Shown piece after piece: positions 26,942 to 36,385 of a DNA stretch of 64,000 bases (the stretch's first letter is position 1; the number at the start of each line of letters is the position of its first letter). The stretch lies in NCBI RefSeq assembly GCF_025994435.1, contig NZ_BAQK01000060.1, positions 1 to 64,000 of the forward strand. The letters run 5' to 3'. The stretch comes from Gluconacetobacter johannae. Its GTDB lineage: Bacteria > Pseudomonadota > Alphaproteobacteria > Acetobacterales > Acetobacteraceae. The translations under genes were made by a program, and so were the position numbers. The notes under the pieces were generated by a model, which was given only the letters and a program-made list of their open reading frames with translations, had not been told where the DNA came from and made no database searches.

Positions 26942-27811
26942 ATGAAGAAGATCCTTGGCGTTTACGGCAATAACGACGGTCACTGGGTGGGCGACGGGTT
27001 CCCGGTTCGCTCGCTGTTTTCCTATGACACGCTGGGGCGGCATGCCAGCCCGTTCCTGCTGCTGGATTATGCCGGCCCCTACCAGTTCGACCCGGCCGAC
27101 CGGCCGCGCGGCGTGGGCGCCCATCCGCATCGCGGGTTCGAGACGGTGACGATCGTCTATGACGGCGAGGTCGAACATCGCGATTCGACCGGCCAGGGCG
27201 GGGTGATCGGGCCGGGCGACGTGCAGTGGATGACGGCCGGCGGCGGCATCCTGCACCAGGAATATCATTCGAAGGGCTTCACCCGCACCGGTGGTCCGTT
27301 CCGGATGGTGCAACTGTGGGTCAACCTGCCGGCCCGGGACAAGATGACGACGCCCGGATACCAGTCGATCCGGGATGCCGATATCCCGGTGGTCGCGTTG
27401 CCCGACGGCGCCGGCCAGGTTCGCGTCATCGCGGGCGCGTTCGGGGGCAGCAAAGGACCGGCGCGCACCTTCACGCCGGTCAATGTCTGGGACATGCGCC
27501 TGACCCGCGACGCGGATGTGACGCTGGACCTGCCGGAGGGGCACACCAGCATGCTGGTGGTCCTGGGCGGCCATGTCACGGTCAACGGCACGCAGGCGGT
27601 GGGCGAGGCCGAGATGGTGCTGCTGGACCGCGAAGGGGCCGGCGTGGTGGTCCATGCCGAGGGCGAGGCGACGATGCTGGTGCTGACGGGCGAGCCGATC
27701 GACGAGCCGATCGTCGGGCGCGGGCCGTTCGTGATGAACAGCGAGGCCGAAATCCGCCAGGCCATCGCCGATTTCCAGGACGGCCGTTTCGGCCGGATGG
27801 TCCCGGCCTGA
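26942..27811 (+). CDS. Pirin-family protein
   Basis: 289 residues. Two cupin domains. The N-terminal one carries the pirin metal site (HPHRGFET, then a later LHQE block). Pirins are non-heme-iron proteins; some have quercetinase activity, others bind regulators. GGAGG precedes ATG 26942. It is followed after 35 bases by an FMN reductase gene and then an antiporter and a second pirin on the same strand. The shared job of this group is not apparent from sequence. Confidence 0.88.
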   Translation: MKKILGVYGNNDGHWVGDGFPVRSLFSYDTLGRHASPFLLLDYAGPYQFDPADRPRGVGAHPHRGFETVTIVYDGEVEHRDSTGQGGVIGPGDVQWMTAGGGILHQEYHSKGFTRTGGPFRMVQLWVNLPARDKMTTPGYQSIRDADIPVVALPDGAGQVRVIAGAFGGSKGPARTFTPVNVWDMRLTRDADVTLDLPEGHTSMLVVLGGHVTVNGTQAVGEAEMVLLDREGAGVVVHAEGEATMLVLTGEPIDEPIVGRGPFVMNSEAEIRQAIADFQDGRFGRMVPA

Positions 27812-27846
27812 CCGGCGGCGGCCAGACCACTTAGGGGAGAAACACC

Positions 27847-28404
27847 ATGACCAGGATTCTCGGCCTTTCCGGCAGCCTGCGACGGGGCTCGTTCAATACC
27901 GGCCTGCTGCTGGCGGCCCGCGACCTGGCGCCGGAGGGCGTGCAGGTGGAATTGTATGAGGGGCTGCGCGACATCCCGCCCTATGACGAGGACGTGCGTG
28001 CGGCGGGCTTTCCGCCCGTGGTGGAGGACCTGCGCCGGCGCATTCTCGAGGCCGACGCGCTGCTGTTCGCGACGCCCGAATATAACCGCTCGGTCCCCGG
28101 GGTGCTGAAAAACGCGATCGACTGGGTCTCGCGCCCGCCGCACCAGCCTTTCGACGGCAAGGTGGCGGCGATCGTGGGCGCCAGTCCGGGCGCGCTGGGC
28201 ACCGCCCTGGCGCATTATCATCTGCGGCAGGTGCTTTCGGTGGTGGGCGTGTATGTCCTGCCGGCGGCGGAAACGCTGGTCGGCGGGGCCGGCGCCAAGT
28301 TCGACGCGGGCGGACTGCTGACCGACGAGGCGACGCGGAACGTGCTGCGCGACCGCATGACTCGACTGGTCGATCTCGCCACCCGGCTGGCGCCGCGGGT
28401 ATAA
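27847..28404 (+). CDS. NADPH-dependent FMN reductase-family protein
   Basis: 185 residues of flavodoxin-like fold. The phosphate-binding loop GSLRRGSFNT is at residues about 9-18, and TPEYNRSVPGVLKNAIDW is diagnostic of the NADPH-dependent FMN/chromate/quinone reductase family (ChrR/YieF-like). It could reduce quinones or supply FMNH2. AGGGGAGAAAC precedes the ATG. It lies between the pirin gene and the antiporter gene, with gaps of 35 and 33 bases. Confidence 0.88.
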   Translation: MTRILGLSGSLRRGSFNTGLLLAARDLAPEGVQVELYEGLRDIPPYDEDVRAAGFPPVVEDLRRRILEADALLFATPEYNRSVPGVLKNAIDWVSRPPHQPFDGKVAAIVGASPGALGTALAHYHLRQVLSVVGVYVLPAAETLVGGAGAKFDAGGLLTDEATRNVLRDRMTRLVDLATRLAPRV

Positions 28405-28437
28405 GGGGCTGTATGGCCGGTGCGGCAGGGGGATCAG

Positions 28438-30030
28438 GTGTCGGACGTCGGTCGTTTTGAATTTATCCTGGTCCTGGTCGTGGCCATCGTCGTCCTGGCG
28501 CTGGTGGCCCGGCTGCTGCGGCTGCCGACCTCGGCGGCGCTGATCGTCGGCGGCATCGCGCTGGCCCTGATCCCGGGCATGCCGGATGTCGATCTCGACC
28601 CCGAACTGGTGCTGGTCGCGTTCCTGCCGCCGCTGCTGCTGTCGGGGGCGTATTTCACGGTGTGGCCGGCCTTTCGGGTCAATCTCGGCCCCATCCTGCA
28701 ACTTGCGGTCGGGACGGTGCTGTTCACTACCCTGGTTGTGGGGGTGGCGGCGCACTGGCTGATGCCCTCGATGCCCTGGGCGGCCTGCTTCGCGCTGGGG
28801 GCCATCGTGGCGCCGCCCGACGCGGTGGCGGCCAAGAGCGTGCTGGAGCGGGTGCACCTGCCCGAAAAACTGTCCGTCATGCTGGAAGGCGAAAGCCTGC
28901 TGAACGATGCGACCAGCCTGGTGCTGTACCGCTTCGCCGTGGCGGCGGTGCTGACCGGCAGCTTCAGCCTGCTGCATGCGACCCTCGCCTTCGGGGTGCT
29001 GGCGGTGGGCGGCGTGGTGCTGGGCGGGGCGTGCGGCTGGATCGTCCTGCACATCCTGCGCCGGATCCGCGACCCGATGCTGGTCATCAGCCTGACGCTG
29101 CTGACGCCGTGGATCGTCTATATCACGGGCGAGCGGGCCGGCGTGTCCGGCGTCATGGCCACCGTCACGGCCGGGCTGATGATCGGCTGGCACCAGCACG
29201 AGATCTTCGGCGCCGATGTCCGGCTGCGCGCCACCGCCGTGTGGTCCGTGCTGACCTTCATGCTGGAATCGCTGATCTTCATCCTGATCGGCCTGTCGCT
29301 GCGCGGCGTGCTGCATCCCCGGCAGGGCGTCGCCGGGTCGCTGCCGCACCTGGCCTGGCCGGTGGCCGGGGTGGTGCTGGCGACGATCGTGGCCCGGTTC
29401 GCCTGGATGTACGGGGCCACCCTGCTGGAATGGCTGCTGGCCCCCGACACGACCCGTCCGGCGCCGGCCGAGGCGGTGGGCCGCGCGACCGTCCTGGGAT
29501 GGGCCGGGATGCGCGGCGTGGTCAGCCTGGCGGTGGCGCTGTCGGTGCCCGCGACCGTCCCCGGCCGCGATTTCATCCTGCTGGCGACATTCGCGGTCAT
29601 CCTGGTGACGGTGCTGGGGCAGGGGGCCACCATCGGCCTGGTCATCCGCTGGACCGGCGTCGCCCGTCAGACGGGGCCGCACGCCGCCCATCTGACGGAA
29701 CCGCAGGCGCGGGCGCGCCTGGCGGACGCACAGCGGCAGACGGTGGAGAGGCTGGCGCACGCGCCGGACGGCACGGTCCTGCATCCCCGCCTGCTGGAGC
29801 AATATCGCTATCGCGCCCGGGTGGCGGCGCGCTTCAGCAACGAGGTGGACACGCTGCGCCAGGATCGCGACGCGCATTACGCCGTGCTGCTGGCGACGAT
29901 CGAGGCCGGGCGCGCGGAACTGCTGCGCCTGCATCGGGGCGGCATGATCCACGACCATGTCCTGCGCCGGCTGGAGAACGAACTCGACCTTCAGCAACTG
30001 GCGGCCGAGGGGGCGCGGGGGAACGATTGA
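28438..30030 (+). CDS. Na+/H+ antiporter, CPA1 family
   Basis: 530 residues. About twelve membrane helices; the ion-site motif of CPA1 carriers is visible in EGESLLNDATSLVLYRF, and the conserved WAGMRGVVSLAVALSVP block lies at about residue 360. The C-terminal 100 residues are a hydrophilic helical cytoplasmic tail. It exchanges protons for sodium or potassium, useful for an acid-producing cell. The GTG at 28438 was chosen because GGGGGA lies just before it; GTG 28420 is an alternative. Confidence 0.88.
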   Translation: MSDVGRFEFILVLVVAIVVLALVARLLRLPTSAALIVGGIALALIPGMPDVDLDPELVLVAFLPPLLLSGAYFTVWPAFRVNLGPILQLAVGTVLFTTLVVGVAAHWLMPSMPWAACFALGAIVAPPDAVAAKSVLERVHLPEKLSVMLEGESLLNDATSLVLYRFAVAAVLTGSFSLLHATLAFGVLAVGGVVLGGACGWIVLHILRRIRDPMLVISLTLLTPWIVYITGERAGVSGVMATVTAGLMIGWHQHEIFGADVRLRATAVWSVLTFMLESLIFILIGLSLRGVLHPRQGVAGSLPHLAWPVAGVVLATIVARFAWMYGATLLEWLLAPDTTRPAPAEAVGRATVLGWAGMRGVVSLAVALSVPATVPGRDFILLATFAVILVTVLGQGATIGLVIRWTGVARQTGPHAAHLTEPQARARLADAQRQTVERLAHAPDGTVLHPRLLEQYRYRARVAARFSNEVDTLRQDRDAHYAVLLATIEAGRAELLRLHRGGMIHDHVLRRLENELDLQQLAAEGARGND

Positions 30031-30086
30031 CGCCGTGGGGCGTGGGGCCTGTTGCCCCATGTCCGGGGTTCGAGGAGGTCGATCCG

Positions 30087-30983
30087 ATGATCGAGATGGT
30101 TATTCCGCAGCGCCGCCGCAGCCTGGGCGGGTTCGAGGTCGGGCGCGTGCTGCCCTTCGCCCGGCGCCGGATGGTCGGGCCGTTCGTGTTCTTCGACCAC
30201 ATGGGGCCGCTGGACCTGGCGGCGGCCGACGCCCGCCGGGCCGACGTGCGGCCGCACCCGCATATCGGGCTGTCCACCGTCACCTACCTGTTCGCGGGCG
30301 AGATCATGCATCGCGACAGCGTGGGCTCGGAACAGCCGATCCGCCCGGCCGAGATCAACTGGATGACCGCGGGGCGCGGCATCACCCACAGCGAACGGTT
30401 CGAACACGCGCGGATCGCCGGCGACCGTCTGCACGGCATCCAGGCCTGGGTCGCCCTGCCCGACGGGCAGGAGGAGGTCGCGCCGTCGTTCCATCACCAC
30501 CAGGGGCTGGACGACCTGCCGGCCTGGCGCGAGGGCAAGGCCACCACCCGCCTGCTGGCCGGCACGGCGTTCGGCCTGCGCGCCGCCGTGCCGGCGCTGT
30601 CGCCGCTGTTCTACCTGCATTGGCAACTGGACGCCGGCGCCACCGTGGCGCTGCCCGAGGGCCACACCGACCGCGCGGTGCATGTCGCCCAGGGTCAGGT
30701 CGAAATCGAGGGGCAGCGCTTCGGCGCGGGAGAGATGATCCTGTTTTCCCCCGGCGCCCCGGCGGAAGTGACGGCATTGTCGCCCGCCACCCTGATGGCG
30801 CTGGGCGGCGAGCCGCTGGGCGAGCGGTTCCTGTTCTGGAATTTCGTCTCGTCGTCCCGCGACCGGCTGGAGCAGGCGAAGGCCGACTGGCAGGCGGGGC
30901 GCATGGTCCTGCCGGTGCATGACCAGGACGAATTCATCCCCCTGCCCGAAGCGCCCCGCCCCACGCCCGAACCGATGTCATAA
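30087..30983 (+). CDS. Pirin-family protein (second copy)
   Basis: 298 residues. Bicupin with the metal motif HPHIGLSTVTYLF and the TAGRGITHSERF block. It differs clearly from the pirin encoded at 26942, so it is a separate subfamily and not a recent duplicate. GAGGAGG precedes ATG 30087. It is convergent with the aminotransferase gene, with a 7-base gap. Confidence 0.88.
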   Translation: MIEMVIPQRRRSLGGFEVGRVLPFARRRMVGPFVFFDHMGPLDLAAADARRADVRPHPHIGLSTVTYLFAGEIMHRDSVGSEQPIRPAEINWMTAGRGITHSERFEHARIAGDRLHGIQAWVALPDGQEEVAPSFHHHQGLDDLPAWREGKATTRLLAGTAFGLRAAVPALSPLFYLHWQLDAGATVALPEGHTDRAVHVAQGQVEIEGQRFGAGEMILFSPGAPAEVTALSPATLMALGGEPLGERFLFWNFVSSSRDRLEQAKADWQAGRMVLPVHDQDEFIPLPEAPRPTPEPMS

Positions 30984-30990
30984 GAGTCCG

Positions 30991-32136
30991 TCAGGGGCGC
31001 CGGGCATGGGCGGCGTCGAACCAGGGGGCCATGCGGGCCAGCGCGTCTTCCACCCGGTCGGTCGATACCGCGAAGCTGAAGCGCATGAAGCGATGCCCCT
31101 CGACGGGGTCGAAATCCAGGCCCGGTGCGGTGGCGATGCCGGTGTCGGCCAGCATGCGGGTGCAGAATGCCAGGCTGTCGTCGGTCAGGTGGCCGATATC
31201 GGCATAGATGTAGAAGGCCCCGTCGGGCGGTGCGATCCGGTCCAGACCCATCGCGGGCAGGCGGTCCAGCATCAGGTCGCGATTATGCCGGTAGGTCCGC
31301 ACATGGCATTCCAGTTCGTCCCGGCAGTCGAAGGCGACCAGGCCCGCATGCTGGCTGAGCGACGGCGGGGTCAGGAACAGATTGCCCATGCGCGCCCGCG
31401 CGGCGTCGATCAACTCCGGCGGCACGACCAGCCAGCCCAGCCGCCAGCCCGCCATGCTGAAATATTTCGAGAAGCTGTTGACGACCAGCGCCTCGGGATC
31501 GTCCTGCAGGATGCAGCGTGCGGGCTCGATATAGCTCAACCCGTGATAGATCTCGTCCGAGATGATACGGATGCCGCGCGCGCGGCAGACCTGCGCGATG
31601 GCCCGCATCTCGTCGGCCGGCAGGATCGTGCCGGTCGGGTTGGCGGGGCTGGCGACGATCAGCCCGTCGGGCGTCGGGTCCAGGGCCGCGACGGCGGCGG
31701 CGGTCAACTGGAATCGCTCGGCCGGGCCACAGGCGATTTCCACCGGTTGCAGATGCAGCGCGCGCAACGCGTTGCGATAGGCGACATAGCCCGGCCGCGC
31801 CAGCGCGACCCGCGCGCCCGGCGCGAAACAGCAGCCCAGCACCAGGACGAAGGCCGGCGACGCCCCACAGGTCAGGATGATCTGGTCGGGCTGGATGTCC
31901 ACGCCGTAGCTGTCGCGGTAATGGCGGGCGATGCGCGCCTTCAGCGGCATGCTCTCCCAATATCCCATGGCGTCGCTGTCCAGCACCCGATGCGCCGCCG
32001 CGATGGCCTCGCGCGGCGCGCCGGTCGAAGGCTGGCCGAATTCCATATGGATGATGTCGCGCCCCTCGGCGGCCATGCGATGGGCGATGGTGCTGATGCC
32101 GATGGCGTGGAAGGGGTCGATCCGGGGGACGGTCAT
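30991..32136 (-). CDS. Class I/II pyridoxal-phosphate aminotransferase
   Basis: 381 residues of fold-type I. The PLP lysine is in NSFSKYFSMAGWRLG, with SPANPTG and the N-terminal MEFGQPSTGAP block. It resembles aspartate/alanine-type or aromatic aminotransferases, and the substrate cannot be fixed. Start ATG 32136 fits the family N-terminus but lacks a good ribosome binding site; ATG 32175 is an alternative. It is transcribed in the same direction as the MFS gene upstream, 95 bases apart. Confidence 0.85.
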   Translation of the reverse strand: MTVPRIDPFHAIGISTIAHRMAAEGRDIIHMEFGQPSTGAPREAIAAAHRVLDSDAMGYWESMPLKARIARHYRDSYGVDIQPDQIILTCGASPAFVLVLGCCFAPGARVALARPGYVAYRNALRALHLQPVEIACGPAERFQLTAAAVAALDPTPDGLIVASPANPTGTILPADEMRAIAQVCRARGIRIISDEIYHGLSYIEPARCILQDDPEALVVNSFSKYFSMAGWRLGWLVVPPELIDAARARMGNLFLTPPSLSQHAGLVAFDCRDELECHVRTYRHNRDLMLDRLPAMGLDRIAPPDGAFYIYADIGHLTDDSLAFCTRMLADTGIATAPGLDFDPVEGHRFMRFSFAVSTDRVEDALARMAPWFDAAHARRP

Positions 32137-32231
32137 GGGCGGGGAGGTCCGAAAGGGGCGGCAGCGGGCTGGCATAATCGCCCGGCCGGCTGCTGGCAAG
32201 GCGTCGGCCTCGGCCCGCCCCGGCGCGGACG

Positions 32232-33602
32232 CTAGACGGCCTCGGGCGTCGAAAACACCCCGCGACGCAGGCGGTCCTCGATTTCCTCCAGCGATCGCCC
32301 GCGGGTTTCCGGCACGTAGCGCAGCACGAAGAAGAAGGCGAAGGCGTTGACGCAGGCGAACAGCAGGAAGGTGCCGCCGGCCCCGAACGCCTGTACCATC
32401 GACAGGGTGGTCAGCGAAATCAGCAGGTCCGCCCCCCAGTGGGCCGCCGCCACCAGGCTCATGCCCTTGCCCCGGCAGGACAGGGGAAAGACCTCGGCCC
32501 CGACGATCCAGATCGTGACCGACAGGCTGCCCACATTCAGGACCGCATAGGCCAGCAGGGCCACGACCATCATCCAGGCGTTCGGCCCGGTCGTGGCGCC
32601 CAGATGAAACAGCGCGGCCAGCGCGAACAGCGCCACGCTGGCCCCCGGCAGCAGCCACAGCATCAGCGTGCGCCGGCCGATCACCTCGACCGCCCAGCTT
32701 CCGAACAGGGTCGCCACGATCATGGCCACCCCGACCGCCACCGACGTCAGCAGCGCCGAACTCTCGCCGAAGCCGGCGCCCGAGAAGATGGTGGGCGCGT
32801 AATACAGGACGGCGTTGATCCCGGTCAGCTGGCACAGCAGACCGATGCCCACGGCCGCGACCAGCGCCGGGCGGACCCAGGGCTGGGCCAGTTCAGACCA
32901 TGGCGCCTGGACGTCATGGGCGTCGATGATCTCCTGCAATTCGCGCTCGGCCCGCCGGTGGCTGCCGCGCACCCGGCGCAGGACGGCGCGCGCGCCCTCG
33001 AAATCGCCACGCATCGCCAGCCAGCGCGGGCTGTTGGGCAGGAACGCCATGCCCAGCAGCAGCACCACGGCCGGCGCGGCCCCCAGGGCGAACATGATCC
33101 GCCAGCTGTCGTGACGCAGCAGATAGCCGGCGATGAACGAGACCAGCACCCCCGTCACCACGGCAAGCTGAAACATGCCGACCAGGCGCCCGCGCCGCCG
33201 GGCGGGCGCCAGTTCCGAAATATAGACCGGCACGATCTGCGAGGCCGCGCCCACGGCCAGCCCCAGCACGAACCGCGCCAGCGTCAGCAGCCAGATGGTG
33301 TTGGCAAGGGACGCCATGATCGTGCCGACGATGAAGACCGCGGCGGCCACCATGACGGTGCGCCGTCGGCCGCCCCGGTCCGACAGGGGGGCGGCGCCCA
33401 TGCAGCCCAGCAGCGCGCCGGCGATGATCGCGGAGGTGACGATCTGCTGTCCGCCGGTGCCAAGCTGGAACTGCTGCGAAATCTGCAGCAGGGCGGCGGA
33501 AATAATTCCTGTGTCATATCCAAACAACAGGCCGCCGGCGGCTGATATTCCGGCCACGACATCAACAATAAGGTTCGATTCAGGTCGTTCCAATTCATTC
33601 AT
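32232..33602 (-). CDS. MFS sugar porter
   Basis: 456 residues with twelve membrane helices. The sugar-porter signatures are present: GGLLFGYDTGIIS near residue 22, DRGGRRR after TM2, PNSPRWLA (usually PESPRWL) after TM6, and PETRGRSLEEIE at the C-terminus. It should import a monosaccharide with protons. The gene is divergent from pckA, sharing a 267-base intergenic region. Confidence 0.92.
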   Translation of the reverse strand: MNELERPESNLIVDVVAGISAAGGLLFGYDTGIISAALLQISQQFQLGTGGQQIVTSAIIAGALLGCMGAAPLSDRGGRRRTVMVAAAVFIVGTIMASLANTIWLLTLARFVLGLAVGAASQIVPVYISELAPARRRGRLVGMFQLAVVTGVLVSFIAGYLLRHDSWRIMFALGAAPAVVLLLGMAFLPNSPRWLAMRGDFEGARAVLRRVRGSHRRAERELQEIIDAHDVQAPWSELAQPWVRPALVAAVGIGLLCQLTGINAVLYYAPTIFSGAGFGESSALLTSVAVGVAMIVATLFGSWAVEVIGRRTLMLWLLPGASVALFALAALFHLGATTGPNAWMMVVALLAYAVLNVGSLSVTIWIVGAEVFPLSCRGKGMSLVAAAHWGADLLISLTTLSMVQAFGAGGTFLLFACVNAFAFFFVLRYVPETRGRSLEEIEDRLRRGVFSTPEAV

Positions 33603-33869
33603 GGCAATATCATGTCAAAATTCCCGGCGGGATCAAACCATTGTTTTGTCTTTGTCCTGAAACATTTTTTGACTGGCGTCGCAAAATTCTCCGGGAACTT
33701 TTTCGATTGCCCTATTTCTGCACTGAATCGTCCGGGCCGCGCAGTCCGTATCGCGCATTTGTGATGACCCGCCGGGGTGTTGGTCAGGGAATTGCCATGC
33801 TGATCGCGCGAGACTGGCGCCCCCCGGGCGACGGCCGGGGTACGACGACATATTCGGGAAACGGAAAAA
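33603..33869. promoter_or_regulatory. Divergent intergenic region between sugar porter and pckA
   Basis: The 267 bases are richer in A/T than the flanking genes, particularly 33640-33720, as expected for promoters. No exact -35/-10 pair or operator could be assigned by eye. Confidence 0.4.
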
Positions 33870-35453
33870 ATGAACAGCAATAATAATTTCCGGCCTGCCG
33901 GTTCGGACGACGCCCTGAAAGGGACCGGCCTGCGCCGCGCCGGTCTCGTCCATGCCAATCTCCATGCTCCCGCCCTGACCGAGATCGCGATCCGCCGCCA
34001 CGAAGGCAGCCTGTCGTCGGGCGGCGCGCTGATGGTGCGGACCGGCCTGCACACCGGCCGGTCCGTGCGGGACAAGTTCATCGTAGACGAGCCGGACGTC
34101 AGCGCGGACATCTGGTGGGGCGAGATCAACGCGCGCCTGCCGGTCGATGCCTTCCAGCGGGGCTGCGACCATGTGCGCGGCTATCTGGATGGGCAGGAAC
34201 TGTTCACCCAGGACCTGTATGCCGGGGCCGATCCGCGCCACCGCATCCGCATCCGGCTGGTGACCACCCATGCGTGGCATGCCCTGTTCGCCCGCAACAT
34301 GTTCATCCGCCCGACGGCGGAGGAGCTGGAGTCGTTCGCGCCGGACTATGTGATCCTGCATGCGCCGGATCTGCCGATGGACCCGGTGGCGCATGGCGTG
34401 CACGGCACCACGGCCGTCATGCTGTCGCTGACGCAGCGGCTGGTCGTCATCGCCGGCACCCACTATGCCGGCGAGATCAAGAAATCCATCTTCACCGTCA
34501 TGAACTGGCTGCTGCCCGAGCAGGACGTGATGCCGATGCATTGCTCGGCCAATATCGGGCCGGAGGGCGACGTCGCGCTGTTCTTCGGCCTGTCGGGCAC
34601 CGGCAAGACCACCCTGTCGTCGGATGCGTCGCGGACATTGATCGGCGATGACGAACACGGCTGGTCGCACGACGGGGTCTTCAATGTCGAGGGCGGCTGC
34701 TACGCCAAGGTGATCGGCCTGCGGCGCGAGGCCGAGCCCGAGATCTGGGACGCATCGCACCGCTTCGGCGCGGTGCTGGAAAATGTGGTGGCCGACCGCG
34801 ACGGCGTGCCCGATTTCATGGACGGCAGCCTGACCGAGAACACGCGCGCCTGCTACCCGATTGATTTCGTGGAAAATGCCAGCCGGGACGGGTGCGGCGG
34901 CGCGCCGCGCCATGTGGTGATGCTGACGGCCGATGCGTTCGGCGTGCTGCCGCCGCTGTCGCGCCTGACCTTGGCCCAGGCGGTCTATCATTTCCTGTCG
35001 GGCTATACCGCGCGGATCGCCGGGACCGAGACGGGGCTGGGCAAGACCCCCCAGGCGACCTTCAGCACCTGTTTCGGCGCGCCCTTCCTGCCGCGCCGGC
35101 CCCAGGTGTACGGCGACCGCCTGGCGTCCTGCCTGGCGCGCGGGCCGGTGACGTGCTGGCTGGTCAATACCGGATGGACCGGCGGCCCCTATGGCGTCGG
35201 GCGGCGGATCGCGCTGGCGCATACGCGCGCGCTGGTGCGCGCGGCGCTGGACGGGCGGCTGGACGACGTGCCCTTCCAGGTCGAACCGCATTTCGGCCTG
35301 GCCATTCCCACCCGCGTGCCCGGCGTGCCCGACGATATCCTCGACCCCGCCCGGACCTGGGACGACCCGGCGGCCTATCGCCGCGCCGCCGCCGACCTTG
35401 CGGAACGGTTCGAGCGGAATTTCGAGAGTTTCCGCGCGGACAGCACCACATAG
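33870..35453 (+). CDS. pckA: Phosphoenolpyruvate carboxykinase (ATP)
   Basis: 527 residues, typical for the ATP-dependent enzyme. The kinase loop GLSGTGKTTLSSD is near residue 241, followed by GDDEHGW and a distal FSACFG-like FSTCFGAPFLP block, all standard for PckA. It converts oxaloacetate to phosphoenolpyruvate, the entry to gluconeogenesis from acetate or ethanol carbon. A purine-rich GGAAACGGAAAAA precedes the ATG. aroD follows after a stretch holding two hairpins. Confidence 0.95.
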   Translation: MNSNNNFRPAGSDDALKGTGLRRAGLVHANLHAPALTEIAIRRHEGSLSSGGALMVRTGLHTGRSVRDKFIVDEPDVSADIWWGEINARLPVDAFQRGCDHVRGYLDGQELFTQDLYAGADPRHRIRIRLVTTHAWHALFARNMFIRPTAEELESFAPDYVILHAPDLPMDPVAHGVHGTTAVMLSLTQRLVVIAGTHYAGEIKKSIFTVMNWLLPEQDVMPMHCSANIGPEGDVALFFGLSGTGKTTLSSDASRTLIGDDEHGWSHDGVFNVEGGCYAKVIGLRREAEPEIWDASHRFGAVLENVVADRDGVPDFMDGSLTENTRACYPIDFVENASRDGCGGAPRHVVMLTADAFGVLPPLSRLTLAQAVYHFLSGYTARIAGTETGLGKTPQATFSTCFGAPFLPRRPQVYGDRLASCLARGPVTCWLVNTGWTGGPYGVGRRIALAHTRALVRAALDGRLDDVPFQVEPHFGLAIPTRVPGVPDDILDPARTWDDPAAYRRAAADLAERFERNFESFRADSTT

Positions 35454-35460
35454 ACATCAA

Positions 35461-35503
35461 GGTCGGGCCCTGCCCGAACCCGGCAAGGGCCTCGGCCCTT
35501 GCC
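35461..35503 (+). terminator. Tandem hairpins after pckA
   Basis: Two inverted repeats in a row: TCGGGC/GCCCGA with a 3-base loop at 35463-35477, and a perfect 10-base stem GGCAAGGGCC/GGCCCTTGCC at 35482-35503 with a 2-base loop. No T-run follows, so this may be an attenuating or mRNA-stabilising structure and not a full terminator. Confidence 0.45.
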
Positions 35504-35519
35504 TTCGTGAGGGAGCACC

Positions 35520-36377
35520 ATGCCGATGCACAGCAGGACAGTCGGGGGCCCGACCCTTCGGGGCGTCACGGTTCGGGGGGTCACGCTGGGGGTGGGCCGC
35601 CCCGCCGTCATCGTGCCGATCACCGCCGTCACGGCGGACGAGGCCCAGGCGGCCGCCCATCGCCTGGCGGCCGAGCGCGCGGTCGATCTGGTGGAATTGC
35701 GGGTCGATCACCTGGAGTGCGCGCTGGACGCGCCACGGGCCGCCGCGCTGTGCCATGCGGTGCGGCATATCCTGGCGCACCGTCCGCTGATCGTCACCTT
35801 CCGTACCGGGGCCGAGGGCGGCATGGCCCCGATCGGGGACGAGGCCTATGTCGCCTTCTACGACCAGGTGCTGAACGCCGCCGGCTCCGACGCGGCTCCG
35901 GACCTGATCGACGTCGAATTCAATCGCGGCCGGCACGTCGTGCGCCGCGTCGTGGCGGCGGCGCGGGGCGCCGGGGTGGGCGTCATCCTGTCGTCCCACG
36001 ATTTCACCGGCACCGACAAGGTTCCGGCCCTGGTGGCGCGGATGCGCGCGATGCAGGAGTATGACGTCGATCTCATCAAGCTGGCCGTCATGCCGCGCGA
36101 CGGCGGCGACGTGCTGAACCTGCTGGCCGCGACGTACGAAATGCGGACCCGCTGGGCCGACCGGCCGCTGATGACCATGGCGATGGGCGGGGTGGGCGTG
36201 GTGTCGCGCCTGGCGGGTGAAATCTTCGGGTCGGCGGCGACCTTCGGCATGCTGGGCCAGCCCTCGGCCCCCGGCCAGATCGACGTCCACGATCTGCGCC
36301 ATTGCGTCGATATCGTCCATCGCGCCGCGGCCCCCGACCTGCGGGTGGCCGGCACGCCGCCCGGCGGGGCGGCGTAG
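35520..36377 (+). CDS. aroD: Type I 3-dehydroquinate dehydratase
   Basis: 285 residues. The type I fold is shown by DLVELRVDHLE, the catalytic His in SSHDFTGT and the Schiff-base Lys in DLIKLAVMPR, with SAATFGMLGQPSAPGQ near the end. It dehydrates 3-dehydroquinate to 3-dehydroshikimate. In acetic acid bacteria, periplasmic quinate oxidation uses a different dehydratase; this one has no signal peptide and is cytoplasmic. It is convergent with the deformylase-like gene. Confidence 0.92.
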   Translation: MPMHSRTVGGPTLRGVTVRGVTLGVGRPAVIVPITAVTADEAQAAAHRLAAERAVDLVELRVDHLECALDAPRAAALCHAVRHILAHRPLIVTFRTGAEGGMAPIGDEAYVAFYDQVLNAAGSDAAPDLIDVEFNRGRHVVRRVVAAARGAGVGVILSSHDFTGTDKVPALVARMRAMQEYDVDLIKLAVMPRDGGDVLNLLAATYEMRTRWADRPLMTMAMGGVGVVSRLAGEIFGSAATFGMLGQPSAPGQIDVHDLRHCVDIVHRAAAPDLRVAGTPPGGAA

Positions 36378-36385
36378 ACGGGGGG

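Noticed and set aside
28662..30086. Long open frame upstream of the second pirin, overlapping the antiporter gene
   Set aside because: It is a GC-bias shadow of the CPA1 antiporter gene; the pirin domain starts at ATG 30087 with its own ribosome binding site.
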